Of a stretch of 13,846 nt of DNA, positions 6,736-13,319 are shown piece by piece. The translations under genes were made by a program, and so were the position numbers. A model generated the notes under the pieces. The model was not told where the DNA came from. It made no database searches and saw only the letters and a program-made list of their open reading frames with translations. The stretch is taken from positions 1 through 13,846 of the forward strand of contig JABFXT010000480.1 of NCBI GenBank assembly GCA_013361595.1, given 5' to 3'. This DNA comes from Nocardia sp. GTDB lineage: Bacteria > Actinomycetota > Actinomycetes > Mycobacteriales > Mycobacteriaceae. Numbering within the stretch: position 1 is the first letter of the stretch; each line of letters starts with the position of its first letter.

Positions 6736-7676
6736 TTCGCGTCGACCTCCGTGGTCGCATGGCCGGTCAGGGAAAGAAATACGTCGTCGAGATCGGGGGT
6801 GTGCACGGACACCTCGGTGGCCTCGAGCGCGGCCCCGTCGAGTCGATCCAGGACGTAGCGCAGCGATTTCGAGCCGCCGTCGCCCGGAACCCGCAAGGAA
6901 AGCGTTTCGTCGTCCCGGGTGGAATCGGGCAGCACCCGCGCCGCCGCGTCCAGATCCGCCCCCTGGGTGAAACGCAGCCGGACATAGCTGCCGGGTACCC
7001 GGCGCTTCAGCTCGTCGGCGGTCCCCTCGGCGACGATCCGGCCCTGGTCGAGCACCGCGATCCGGTCGGCGAGCTGGTCGGCTTCCTCGAGGTACTGGGT
7101 GGTGAGGAAGATAGTGACCCCGTGGTCGGTCAGCCCGCGCACGATCTCCCACATGGTGCGCCGGCTGCGCGGATCGAGCCCGGTGGTCGGCTCGTCCAGG
7201 AAGACGATCGCCGGCCGGGTCACCAGGGTCATCGCCAGATCCAGCTTGCGTCGCATACCGCCCGAATACGCCGCCGCCCGCTTCCGCGCCGCCTCGGTGA
7301 GATCGAAACGCTCCAGCAGTTCGGTGACCACCCGCTTACGCTCGGCGCCTTTCAACCGGTGTATATCGGCCATCAGCTCCAGGTTCTCTTGCCCGGTCAG
7401 CAGATCGTCCACCGCCGCGAACTGCCCGGTGACCCCGATCGAGGCCCGCACCGCCGCGGTCTCGGTGCCGATATCGTGCCCGGCGACCTTCGCCGTTCCG
7501 CCGTCGGCCCGCAACAGGGTGGTCAGCACGTTCACCGTGGTCGTCTTGCCCGCGCCGTTGGGGCCCAGCAGGGAGAAGATCGTGCCGGTGCCGATACTCA
7601 GGTCGATTCCGTCGAGGACGGTTCTGTCCCCGTAGGCTTTCCGCAGCCCCGAGGCCGCGATCGCTGTATTGCTCAT
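6732..7676 (-). CDS. DrrA-like ABC transporter ATP-binding protein
   Basis: 314 aa. Walker A is GPNGAGKTT (38-46), ABC signature YSGGMRRKLDLA (137-148) and Walker B IVFLDEPTTGLD (157-168). The switch (H-loop) position is Gln in LTTQYLEEAD (Q194), a feature shared by the DrrA drug-export subfamily and not a defect. After about residue 225 follows the DrrA-type C-terminal domain. The ATG at 7676 lies 6 nt after a GACAGT -10 element and has no Shine-Dalgarno, so the mRNA is probably leaderless; the open frame extends upstream, but through the promoter. It is translationally coupled to drrB. Probable role: ATP-driven export of the substrate or product of the SARP/P450 cassette (inference from the shared promoter boxes). 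Confidence 0.95.
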   Translation of the reverse strand: MSNTAIAASGLRKAYGDRTVLDGIDLSIGTGTIFSLLGPNGAGKTTTVNVLTTLLRADGGTAKVAGHDIGTETAAVRASIGVTGQFAAVDDLLTGQENLELMADIHRLKGAERKRVVTELLERFDLTEAARKRAAAYSGGMRRKLDLAMTLVTRPAIVFLDEPTTGLDPRSRRTMWEIVRGLTDHGVTIFLTTQYLEEADQLADRIAVLDQGRIVAEGTADELKRRVPGSYVRLRFTQGADLDAAARVLPDSTRDDETLSLRVPGDGGSKSLRYVLDRLDGAALEATEVSVHTPDLDDVFLSLTGHATTEVDAK

Positions 7677-7682
7677 GGGAAG

Positions 7683-7727
7683 ACTGTCGGCCGGGCGGCT
7701 GATACGGCACTGACGCCGAGCTGACAC
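7683..7727 (-). promoter_or_regulatory. SARP-type promoter with three 11-bp-spaced heptamers (drrAB)
   Basis: Plus-strand CTGATAC (7699), CTGACGC (7710) and CTGACAC (7721) recur at exactly 11 bp. The nearest repeat is 10 nt from GACAGT (7688-7683), which is 6 nt from the drrA ATG at 7676. Every spacing equals that of the ferredoxin promoter at 2685-2729, and flanking bases (ACTGTCG, GCCGG) are also shared. This is best read as a second target of the SARP at 2826. Transcription from this -10 would begin at the ATG and give a leaderless mRNA. Confidence 0.8.
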
Positions 7728-7747
7728 GGTCGCACAGCATCCGGAGG

Positions 7748-7762
7748 CCCCGCGTCGCGGGG
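7748..7762 (-). terminator. Short GC hairpin after dsbA-like gene
   Basis: CCCCGC and GCGGGG (7748-7753 with 7757-7762) form a 6-bp stem with a 3-nt loop, starting 8 nt after the TAG stop at 7771. A second 6-bp inverted repeat (7771-7776 with 7783-7788) includes the stop codon itself. Together they may end dsbA transcription before the SARP-type drrA promoter. The stem is short. Confidence 0.45.
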
Positions 7763-7770
7763 ACGGTGGT

Positions 7771-8517
7771 CTAGCGTGCCGCCGCTAGCACCGGCGCGAG
7801 GCCGTCCGGGCTCATCAGGGCGGCGGCGTCGGTGACCTGCTCGCCGTCGACGAGGACGGTCGGGGTGGAATCCACTCCGCTGTTCAGTACCTCGTCGGTC
7901 TTCGTGCGCAGGTAGGTGTCGTATTGCCGGTCCGTGATGCACTGGGCCACCGCGGGATCGGAGTAACCGGCCGATTCGGCGATATCGATCAGCGCGCTGT
8001 CGGGCAGGCCGTCGCCGCCCTCTTCGGGCTGTTCGGCGAACATATCCGAGAGCCAGGACTGATAGTCGTCCACGCCGGAGCTCGCGACGCAGTACGCCGC
8101 GTTGCCGGCGCGGGAGGAGTACTCGGTGGTGCTGGCCCGGTCGAGGAAGGTGATGACGCTGTATTCGACCACGGCGGTACCGTCGCGTACCGCGTCCTCC
8201 AGCACCTTGCCGTTGGCCGCCTCGAAGGCTTTGCAGGCCGGGCACTGCAGGTCCATGACCACCCGGACCGTCACTTTCGCATCCGGATCACCGACCCGGA
8301 CGGCACCGTCGGCGAGGACGTTGGCAGGTGTGGAGCCGCCGGCCCCTTCCGCCACGGCCGATCCCCGGATCTCCTCGGCCGCCGCACTGCGGACCAGCAA
8401 TCCGATACCCGTCGCTGCCGCGGCCACCAGGAGCACCAGGAAAGGTGTCAGGATGACGAGCAGTCGCCGGTTCTGCCCCTGGTACTGCGGCGGCTGCCCG
8501 CCCGGATAGGTGCTCAA
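7771..8517 (-). CDS. Membrane-anchored DsbA-like thiol-disulfide oxidoreductase
   Basis: 248 aa from TTG at 8517 (GGAAAG 8 nt upstream). An upstream in-frame TTG at 8592 has no Shine-Dalgarno and lies before a possible -10 (TAGGCT, 8560-8555). A short Pro/Gln/Tyr-rich cytosolic tail precedes one membrane helix (about 19-42). An exported thioredoxin-fold domain follows with active site C92-P-A-C95 after VVMDLQ, and T218-P219 as the cis-proline loop. Two further cysteines, C143 and C193, match the position of the second disulfide in the mycobacterial DsbA Rv2969c. The likely role is oxidative folding of exported proteins, re-oxidised by a VKOR-type partner that is not in this window. It is probably housekeeping and insulated from the drrAB operon. 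The exact partner and substrates are unknown. Confidence 0.9.
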   Translation of the reverse strand: MSTYPGGQPPQYQGQNRRLLVILTPFLVLLVAAAATGIGLLVRSAAAEEIRGSAVAEGAGGSTPANVLADGAVRVGDPDAKVTVRVVMDLQCPACKAFEAANGKVLEDAVRDGTAVVEYSVITFLDRASTTEYSSRAGNAAYCVASSGVDDYQSWLSDMFAEQPEEGGDGLPDSALIDIAESAGYSDPAVAQCITDRQYDTYLRTKTDEVLNSGVDSTPTVLVDGEQVTDAAALMSPDGLAPVLAAAR

Positions 8518-8554
8518 ATCAGCTGCTTTCCATTCGCCCGACAGTGCGGTTGCC

Positions 8555-8560
8555 AGCCTA
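8555..8560 (-). promoter_or_regulatory. Possible -10 element for the dsbA-like gene
   Basis: On the minus strand TAGGCT (8560-8555) matches the actinobacterial TANNNT -10. It would start a transcript near 8548, about 30 nt before the TTG at 8517, leaving room for the GGAAAG Shine-Dalgarno. No recognisable -35 lies 16-18 nt upstream. Confidence 0.3.
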
Positions 8561-8627
8561 ACCCGGACCGCCGTCCGGCCCGCGGACGGCAAACACCGCC
8601 CGCCCCGGAGCGGGCCCGCGACGATGC

Positions 8628-8653
8628 GGCGGTATCACCGATGACACACCGCC
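8628..8653. promoter_or_regulatory. Inverted repeat in the dsbA/NmrA divergent gap
   Basis: GGCGGT (8628-8633) and ACCGCC (8648-8653) are perfect 6-nt arms 14 nt apart, with an inner TCA/TGA pair (8635-8637 and 8642-8644). The layout fits a dimeric repressor operator in the 225-nt divergent region. A separate GC hairpin lies just upstream (8598-8603 with 8610-8615). No regulator gene lies adjacent, so its identity and function are unknown. Confidence 0.3.
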
Positions 8654-8742
8654 GGGGTCGCCGGAAGTGGCCGCGCGGCACACTGGTGTTCCGCAGATCC
8701 CGGAAGTGCACGGCGTGAGCGCCGTGCGACTCGGAGGTACCG

Positions 8743-9513
8743 ATGACGAAACGGATACTGGTCACCGGCGGCACCGGCCGGCTCGGGCGGGTGCTCGTAC
8801 CGCGGTTGCTCGCGGCGGGGCACGACGTGCGAGTCCTGACACGTTCGGAGCGGGCGCCCGCCGCCCACCGCTGGGTGGTCGGTGATCTGGGCACCGGGAG
8901 CGGCGTGCCCGAGGCGGTCGCCGATACCGATGTGATCGTCCACCTGGCCACTACCAACGGTCGCGGCGATATCACCGCGACCCGTACCCTCGCGCAGGCC
9001 GCGCAGGCCGCGGACCGGCCGCATCTGGTGTATCTGTCCATCGTCGGCATCGACGAGCACGCGCTCGGCTACTACCGCGCGAAAGTGGAGTGCGAGCAGC
9101 TGATCCAGCGATCCGGATCACCGTGGACGATCCTGCGCACGACCCAGTTCCACGACCTCATCGCCGAGATATGCGACGCCCAGCGGCTGTTGCCGTTTCT
9201 CGTGATGCCGGCGAAAGTGTCCTTCCAGCCCATCGATGTGACCGAGGTGGCGGCCCGCCTCGTCGCGCTCGTGGCCGACACCGCGCAGCAGCGGGTACCG
9301 GATCTGGGCGGCCCACAGATCCGTGCGGCCACCGATCTGGGCCACGCGTATCTGCGAGCCGTCGGGCGGCGCCGGCCCGTAGCGGCGATTCCGCTGCCGG
9401 GCCGGGCGATGCGCGATTTCCGGGCCGGACTCCAGCTCGTGCCGGAGCGGGCGGACGGGCGGATCACCTTCGAGGAATACCTCGTCGCGCGTGCCCGGGA
9501 ACAGCGCGGCTGA
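8743..9513 (+). CDS. NmrA-like NAD(P)-binding protein (atypical SDR)
   Basis: 256 aa. The start ATG at 8743 has an excellent GGAGG 6 nt upstream. The N-terminus is a Rossmann fold with VTGGTGRLG (7-15, atypical-SDR glycine motif) followed by RVLTRSE, which suggests NADP preference. Y110-Y-R-A-K114 occupies the place of the SDR YxxxK pair. WTILRTTQFHDLI and FQPIDVTEVA are typical of NmrA/quinone-oxidoreductase-2-like proteins that use isopentenyl-type or redox-sensing folds. Such proteins are either NAD(P)H-dependent reductases or redox sensors; the sequence alone does not decide. A separate promoter lies before the following reductase gene, so the two are adjacent but not clearly one operon (106-nt gap). 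Confidence 0.9.
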   Translation: MTKRILVTGGTGRLGRVLVPRLLAAGHDVRVLTRSERAPAAHRWVVGDLGTGSGVPEAVADTDVIVHLATTNGRGDITATRTLAQAAQAADRPHLVYLSIVGIDEHALGYYRAKVECEQLIQRSGSPWTILRTTQFHDLIAEICDAQRLLPFLVMPAKVSFQPIDVTEVAARLVALVADTAQQRVPDLGGPQIRAATDLGHAYLRAVGRRRPVAAIPLPGRAMRDFRAGLQLVPERADGRITFEEYLVARAREQRG

Positions 9514-9548
9514 CGATCGGCTGTGCACGGTCGGTGTCGGTTTCGTCC

Positions 9549-9577
9549 AAGACATCGGCGCCGGTCGTTCCTAGGCT
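9549..9577 (+). promoter_or_regulatory. Promoter of the DHFR-family gene
   Basis: AAGACA (9549-9554), a 17-nt spacer and TAGGCT (9572-9577) resemble a housekeeping -35/-10 pair (AAGACA against TTGACA). The transcript would start near 9584 and carry a leader of about 36 nt with the AGGAGGAA Shine-Dalgarno of the gene at 9620. Confidence 0.5.
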
Positions 9578-9619
9578 GAGCACAGGCACGATCCGGTGCC
9601 CGACCCTCAGGAGGAACTG

Positions 9620-10195
9620 ATGACACGCGAACTCGTCTACACCGGCTTCATGTCCTTGGACGGCGTCGTGGATTCGCCCGGCGGCAAGGTCGAGGGGCAC
9701 CGTAGTGGCGGCTGGGTGATGGAGACCGAGTTCGTACCCGAGGCGTACTCGCTCAAGGGCGAGGAACTCGCCGATACGACCGCGCTGATGTTCGGCCGCC
9801 GCAGCTACGAGGCGTTCGCCCCGATGTGGCGCGACTCCGAGGATCACGCCGCGTACAAGGAGCTGCCCAAGTACGTCGTCTCGTCGAGCCTCGCCGATGA
9901 TGCGCTGATCGATGGGTGGGGTCCGCTCACGATCCTGCGTTCGGTCGACGACGTCGCGGAACTGAAGCAGACCGACGGCGGTGCGATCTACATCCACGGC
10001 AGTGCCGAACTGGCCCGGCGCCTCTCGGACGCCGATCTGATCGACCGCTACAACCTGCTCGTGTTCCCGGTGCTGCTGGGCGCGGGTAAGAGCCTGTTCA
10101 GCCGCGCGGACCGCGATAAGCAGTCGCTGCGGGTGCGCGAGTCGGCGACCTACTCCAACAGCGTGACCAAACTCGTCTACGACGTCGTGCGCTGA
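9620..10195 (+). CDS. DHFR-family / RibD C-terminal-domain reductase
   Basis: 191 aa from ATG at 9620, with CAGGAGGAA 5 nt upstream; a GTG at 9596 is in frame but has no ribosome site. Family signs are LVYTGFMSLDGVVDSPGG (5-22), LMFGRRSYEAF (57-67), KYVVSSSL (84-91), AIYIHGSAELARRL (122-135) and LLVFPVLLGAGKSLF (146-160). This RibD-C/DHFR-like fold binds NADPH. Family members are annotated as dihydrofolate reductase-like or deaminase-reductase proteins, and most are uncharacterised. Its lack of classical DHFR folate-site residues makes a true DHFR role unlikely. The 3' end overlaps the convergent AraC-type gene by 19 bp (10177-10195). It has its own promoter. Confidence 0.9.
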   Translation: MTRELVYTGFMSLDGVVDSPGGKVEGHRSGGWVMETEFVPEAYSLKGEELADTTALMFGRRSYEAFAPMWRDSEDHAAYKELPKYVVSSSLADDALIDGWGPLTILRSVDDVAELKQTDGGAIYIHGSAELARRLSDADLIDRYNLLVFPVLLGAGKSLFSRADRDKQSLRVRESATYSNSVTKLVYDVVR

Positions 10196-10887
10196 CCGGG
10201 ATCGAGCGCGATCGCGCCGCCGGTCCCCGCGCGCAGCTGCTGGGCGGTCCGCCCGACGTACCGGCGCAGCGCGCGGGCGAGATGCGGCTCGTCGTAGTAC
10301 CCGAGCTTGTCGACCACGTCACCGGGTGTCTCACCCGAGGTCAGCAGCAGCGCGGCGGTCCGGGCACGTCCGATCTGCCGGACGGCGCCCCGGGTGAGGC
10401 CGGTCGCCGCGCGGAAACGGCGCTCGAGGGTCCGCTCGGTCACCTCGGGCGGCGATCCCCGTAGCGTCGCCGCGACCAGCGGGTCACGGACCACGACCCC
10501 CTCCCGCACGAGCCGATCGACCAGCGCCTCGACATCGTCGGGCCGGGGTGTCTCGCGGTGGGCGCCGTCGAGCCAGAAGGTCCGCCCGGTCACCTCGGGC
10601 AGGACGACGCCACCATCCACCAGCGCCGAGGTGGCCGTGGCACGGAGTGCGGTCCCGACCGCGAACTGGATACCGACGAAACCCGCCCCCTCCGGAACCG
10701 GTGCGGTCCCGGAGCGGCTCTCCGGACCGGTGATCGCCGCGTGCGGCCGTCCGTCCTGTTCCCAGAACACCAGGCCCCAGGTTTCGGAAGCTACCGAGGT
10801 CATCTCCGAGACGTCGTCGCTGCGGCAGGTCCACACGGATTCGACCCACGGCGAATCCGACGCGCGTGTCCCGAACAGCAGTTCCAC
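10177..10887 (-). CDS. AraC-family transcriptional regulator
   Basis: 236 aa from GTG at 10887. The C-terminal half (about 140-222) is an AraC/XylS two-HTH domain: TERTLERRFRAATGLTRGAV (first helix-turn-helix region) and LGYYDEPHLARALRRYVG (about 195-212), the classic AraC signature. The N-terminal part (MELLFGTRASDSPWVESVW) belongs to the single-domain sensor type seen in many actinobacterial AraC regulators. The open frame extends to an ATG at 10932, but a TAGGAT -10 (10900-10895) lies between, 7 nt before the GTG. The shorter leaderless start is therefore preferred; no Shine-Dalgarno is seen. It converges on the DHFR-family gene. Its target is unknown, though that neighbour is a candidate. 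Confidence 0.88.
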   Translation of the reverse strand: MELLFGTRASDSPWVESVWTCRSDDVSEMTSVASETWGLVFWEQDGRPHAAITGPESRSGTAPVPEGAGFVGIQFAVGTALRATATSALVDGGVVLPEVTGRTFWLDGAHRETPRPDDVEALVDRLVREGVVVRDPLVAATLRGSPPEVTERTLERRFRAATGLTRGAVRQIGRARTAALLLTSGETPGDVVDKLGYYDEPHLARALRRYVGRTAQQLRAGTGGAIALDPGQRTTS

Positions 10888-10894
10888 CTTCGAG

Positions 10895-10900
10895 ATCCTA
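10895..10900 (-). promoter_or_regulatory. -10 element of a leaderless AraC-type gene
   Basis: TAGGAT (10900-10895, minus strand) fits TANNNT and ends 7 nt before the GTG at 10887, which would therefore be at or next to the transcript start. A convincing -35 is not seen. Confidence 0.5.
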
Positions 10901-10976
10901 AGCCGGGGCAGTATCCACCACCATCGATACATATCCGGTGGCGGTCACGTCCGCGTCCGCGGCGAGATCTCCGGCG

Positions 10977-11005
10977 TTGCTACCCGCAGACCTCGGGCGG
11001 ACACT
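10977..11005 (+). promoter_or_regulatory. Promoter of the 59-aa membrane protein gene
   Basis: TTGCTA (10977-10982), a 17-nt spacer and GACACT (11000-11005) are followed by 6 nt and the ATG at 11012. This is a good -35/-10 pair for a leaderless mRNA; the GGAG between them is only 2 nt from the ATG, too close for normal Shine-Dalgarno use. Confidence 0.6.
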
Positions 11006-11011
11006 GGAGTA

Positions 11012-11191
11012 ATGGTCGACAGGGAGCAACGCACGCCGTTCTACGGAGTTGTGATGATTCTCGTCGCGCTCGGCGCATCGCTGGCGGTCAGCTATTTCGG
11101 GCCGATGTGGTTCCGTGTCACGGTCTACATCCTCACGGTGATAGTTGTCCTGGTCGGCGGTGTCATGACGTTCCGGGACTATCCGTATTGA
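11012..11191 (+). CDS. Small two-helix membrane protein, unknown function
   Basis: 59 aa, not recognised as a named family. It begins MVDREQRTPFYG and has two hydrophobic helices, about 12-29 (GVVMILVALGASLAVSYF) and about 36-52 (VTVYILTVIVVLVGGVM). A Pro-Met-Trp-Phe-Arg linker lies between them and a polar FRDYPY tail follows. Both ends probably face the cytoplasm, with a very short periplasmic hairpin. The ATG at 11012 lies 6 nt after the -10 of a clear promoter at 10977-11005, which is the main support that this is a gene; it sits inside a longer open frame that has no ribosome site. It is divergent from the AraC-type gene, with 124 nt between the two starts. Proteins like this are often missed in annotation. 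Confidence 0.7.
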   Translation: MVDREQRTPFYGVVMILVALGASLAVSYFGPMWFRVTVYILTVIVVLVGGVMTFRDYPY

Positions 11192-11210
11192 CGATGCGGG
11201 CTTGGATGCT

Positions 11211-11235
11211 CGTCCTTCCGGCGCCCCGGGGGACG
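11211..11235. terminator. Hairpin between convergent genes
   Basis: CGTCC (11211-11215) pairs with GGACG (11231-11235), and an inner CCGG/CCGG pair adds to the stem around a CGCC loop. It lies in the 102-nt gap between the small membrane protein gene (plus) and the tautomerase-like gene (minus), so it could terminate either. The stem has unpaired bases and no T-run. Confidence 0.4.
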
Positions 11236-11293
11236 ACGCGGCGTTACATGCCGGGCGGGCCGGGCGAGTGCCGGGCCGGATGAGCGCGTCGCC

Positions 11294-11641
11294 TCAGCTC
11301 TGTTCCCACGCGGCGACCGGCAGAGACAGATAGACACCGAAATCGTCCAGCCCGGTCGCCTGCTCGATATCCGCGTGCAGCCGCTCGACCCGCTCCTGCC
11401 GGTTGTCCGCCCGGTCTGCGAACCATTTCGACCGCACCTCGATCACCACGCTCAGCCCACTGCGATCGAACGGGCCCAACTCCCGGAACCGGATCTCGAC
11501 ATCGCCGGGCCGCAGATCCGAGTCGTACGGTTCCTCCTGGCAGGCGACCGCCAGCGATACCAGATGCGGAAGCTGCTCGGCGAGTTCCCGGAGAGCCGAC
11601 TCGGGCACATGGGACGCATAGGTCACCTCGATCAACGGCAC
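11294..11641 (-). CDS. Tautomerase-superfamily protein (MIF/CHMI-like)
   Basis: 115 aa from GTG at 11641. That start makes the protein begin M-P-L-I-E-V-T-Y. A proline right after the initiator Met, exposed when Met is removed, is the catalytic base of the tautomerase superfamily (4-OT, CHMI, MIF). Its length and two beta-alpha-beta repeats (strand 2-8, helix about 16-32, strand about 47-54; strand about 63-70, helix about 75-97, strand about 104-109) match the double-unit CHMI/MIF class and not the 62-aa 4-OT monomer. An upstream ATG at 11671 lies beyond a perfect TACACT -10 (11653-11648, 6 nt before GTG), so it is rejected. The mRNA is probably leaderless. The substrate is unknown. Confidence 0.75.
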   Translation of the reverse strand: MPLIEVTYASHVPESALRELAEQLPHLVSLAVACQEEPYDSDLRPGDVEIRFRELGPFDRSGLSVVIEVRSKWFADRADNRQERVERLHADIEQATGLDDFGVYLSLPVAAWEQS

Positions 11642-11647
11642 ATCCGG

Positions 11648-11653
11648 AGTGTA
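11648..11653 (-). promoter_or_regulatory. -10 element of leaderless tautomerase-like gene
   Basis: TACACT (11653-11648) is a perfect TANNNT -10, exactly 6 nt before the GTG at 11641. No Shine-Dalgarno or strong -35 is visible. Confidence 0.55.
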
Positions 11654-11751
11654 TCGACAACGGTTCGGCAACGATGCCCGCCGGTTCCCGGTGGGGTCGG
11701 AGGTGCGACAGCGAAATGCCGGGCCACCGTACGGGGCGGATGCCGAGCGGC

Positions 11752-13311
11752 TCAGACGTCGCGCAGGATCGGTCTGCCTTCACGTAGCCAGTTCGCCGCG
11801 GTGTTCTCGTCCAGTACGCCGTCCGCGAGCACACCGCCCACGAACACCTCGTTTCCGCGGGCGGGCGGGAACGAGGTGTCGCCGTACACGTCGCCGATGC
11901 GGAACGCGTCGATCTCGGCGTCCGGCAGCGGGAAGTACAGCGAATAGGCCAGTACCTGAGCACGGATCTCCCGCGCCCACAGGGTCCCGCCGTCGTCGCC
12001 GTGGTCACACATCACCACGGTCGCGACCTCCAGGACGCCGCCGATCGACGCGGCGATGCCGTAGCGGAACATCGCCGCGTGGGCCCAGACATCGCCCCGC
12101 ACCACCAGCAGGCTGCCGTAGCCGTCGCCACCGGCGGTCGCGTCGAGCGTGCCGTCGACGATCAGGTCACCACGGATCGCGACCGCGTAACCCGACTCGT
12201 CGTGGTCGGCGAGCAGTACCGCGGTGTCGGGAACGCGGAGGTCGCCGTCGTAGAAGCGGACGGTGTCGAACGGGCAGTCCGGCCAGGCGATATCGGGCAG
12301 CCGCCGCTCGGCTTCGTCGAGCGGAATCGACTCCCAGGCGTCGACGGCGAGCGTGGGCCGATCATCACGACCGACCGTGCGTACCCGCGGCGGTCCGAAA
12401 TCCTGGCGCGGCGACCGGAACACCGCGCTCGGTACCGAGTCTCCGGAACCGTCGAAGTAGAGCGCGCCCCGCAACCGGTACGGCGGACCCTGCTGGGTCC
12501 AACCGGCATACAAGTGGCCGTCCGCCCAGGGCAGAATGCCGGTGAGGCGATACGGCGGCACGGCGGCCGGTAGCGCCCGCAGGGTCCCGTCGCGGCCGAG
12601 CACGCCGACGAAGCCGTCCGCGCCGGTGACCAGGAAGCCGTCGCGCCGCGAATCGTGGCGCAGGCATTCGAGATCGAGGGCGGGAGCATCGCACGGCACC
12701 GGTGCTGCGCCGGGTGCGGCGAGATAGAGCTGGCCCGCGTCGCCGGTCACCGCGAGGCTGCCGTCGGGCGCGAAGGCGGCGTCGGTCAGCGGGGCGCGCC
12801 CGGTGAACCGCGTATCGACGGTGCCGTCGGCGAATCGCCACAACAGCGTGTGCCCGGCGACGAACACCAGTTCGCCGCCGGGCGCGACGACCACGCGAAC
12901 GATACGTTCCGAGGTGAACTGCGGCTGGGCGCGCAGTTCACCCGTATCGGGGTCGAGCGTGGCGGCGAAACCGTCGTCCCCGGTGACCCAGATGAGCTCG
13001 CCGACCCGGGTCAGCGCGTACAGGCAACCGTCGCAGTACGTCTCGATGCAGCGGATGTCCGTGCCGGTGACGATCGCGAGATAGCCGTGTTCCCCGGCGA
13101 CGACAACCGTCCGGTCGTCGATCGGTGACACGGACCGCAGGCCGTTGGCGTCGACCGGCCACAGGCGCCAGCCGTCGGCGTCGAACCGCGACAGCGCACT
13201 CTCCCCACGACCACCGCCGGCTGCCCAGAGCACGCTGCCGCGACTCGCGAGCGCCAGCGGCCCCGGAACGCTGCCGAGTACCGGGTCTCCATCCTTCAGG
13301 AACGCCTCCAC
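11752..13311 (-). CDS. Large propeller-like plus beta-helix-like protein, unknown function
   Basis: 519 aa from GTG at 13311. The N-terminal ~310 residues show a recurring V-(T/A)-G-x-(D/H)-G strand motif at about 71, 109, 150, 188 and 228 (VVAGEHGYLAIV, VTGDDGFAATLD, VTGDAGQLYLA, VTGADGFVGVLG). This suggests a five- to seven-bladed WD40/NHL-like propeller. Cysteines cluster at C88, C93 and C96 (RCIETYCDGCLY). After a linker, the C-terminal ~165 residues (about 355-519) form another beta-rich repeat with VAIRGDLIVDGTLDA, LLVVRGDVWA and GGVLEVATVVM, resembling bactofilin-like or right-handed beta-helix strands. There is no signal peptide or transmembrane helix, so it is likely cytosolic. I do not recognise the full architecture. 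TAGGTT lies 8 nt before the GTG, with no Shine-Dalgarno. Confidence 0.85.
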   Translation of the reverse strand: MEAFLKDGDPVLGSVPGPLALASRGSVLWAAGGGRGESALSRFDADGWRLWPVDANGLRSVSPIDDRTVVVAGEHGYLAIVTGTDIRCIETYCDGCLYALTRVGELIWVTGDDGFAATLDPDTGELRAQPQFTSERIVRVVVAPGGELVFVAGHTLLWRFADGTVDTRFTGRAPLTDAAFAPDGSLAVTGDAGQLYLAAPGAAPVPCDAPALDLECLRHDSRRDGFLVTGADGFVGVLGRDGTLRALPAAVPPYRLTGILPWADGHLYAGWTQQGPPYRLRGALYFDGSGDSVPSAVFRSPRQDFGPPRVRTVGRDDRPTLAVDAWESIPLDEAERRLPDIAWPDCPFDTVRFYDGDLRVPDTAVLLADHDESGYAVAIRGDLIVDGTLDATAGGDGYGSLLVVRGDVWAHAAMFRYGIAASIGGVLEVATVVMCDHGDDGGTLWAREIRAQVLAYSLYFPLPDAEIDAFRIGDVYGDTSFPPARGNEVFVGGVLADGVLDENTAANWLREGRPILRDV

Positions 13312-13319
13312 GACCGATC

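Noticed and set aside
8632..8649. GTATCAC and GACACAC 11 bp apart, as possible SARP boxes before the NmrA gene
   Set aside because: Only two imperfect repeats, no third copy, no GACAGT at the right distance, and the gene has a strong Shine-Dalgarno.
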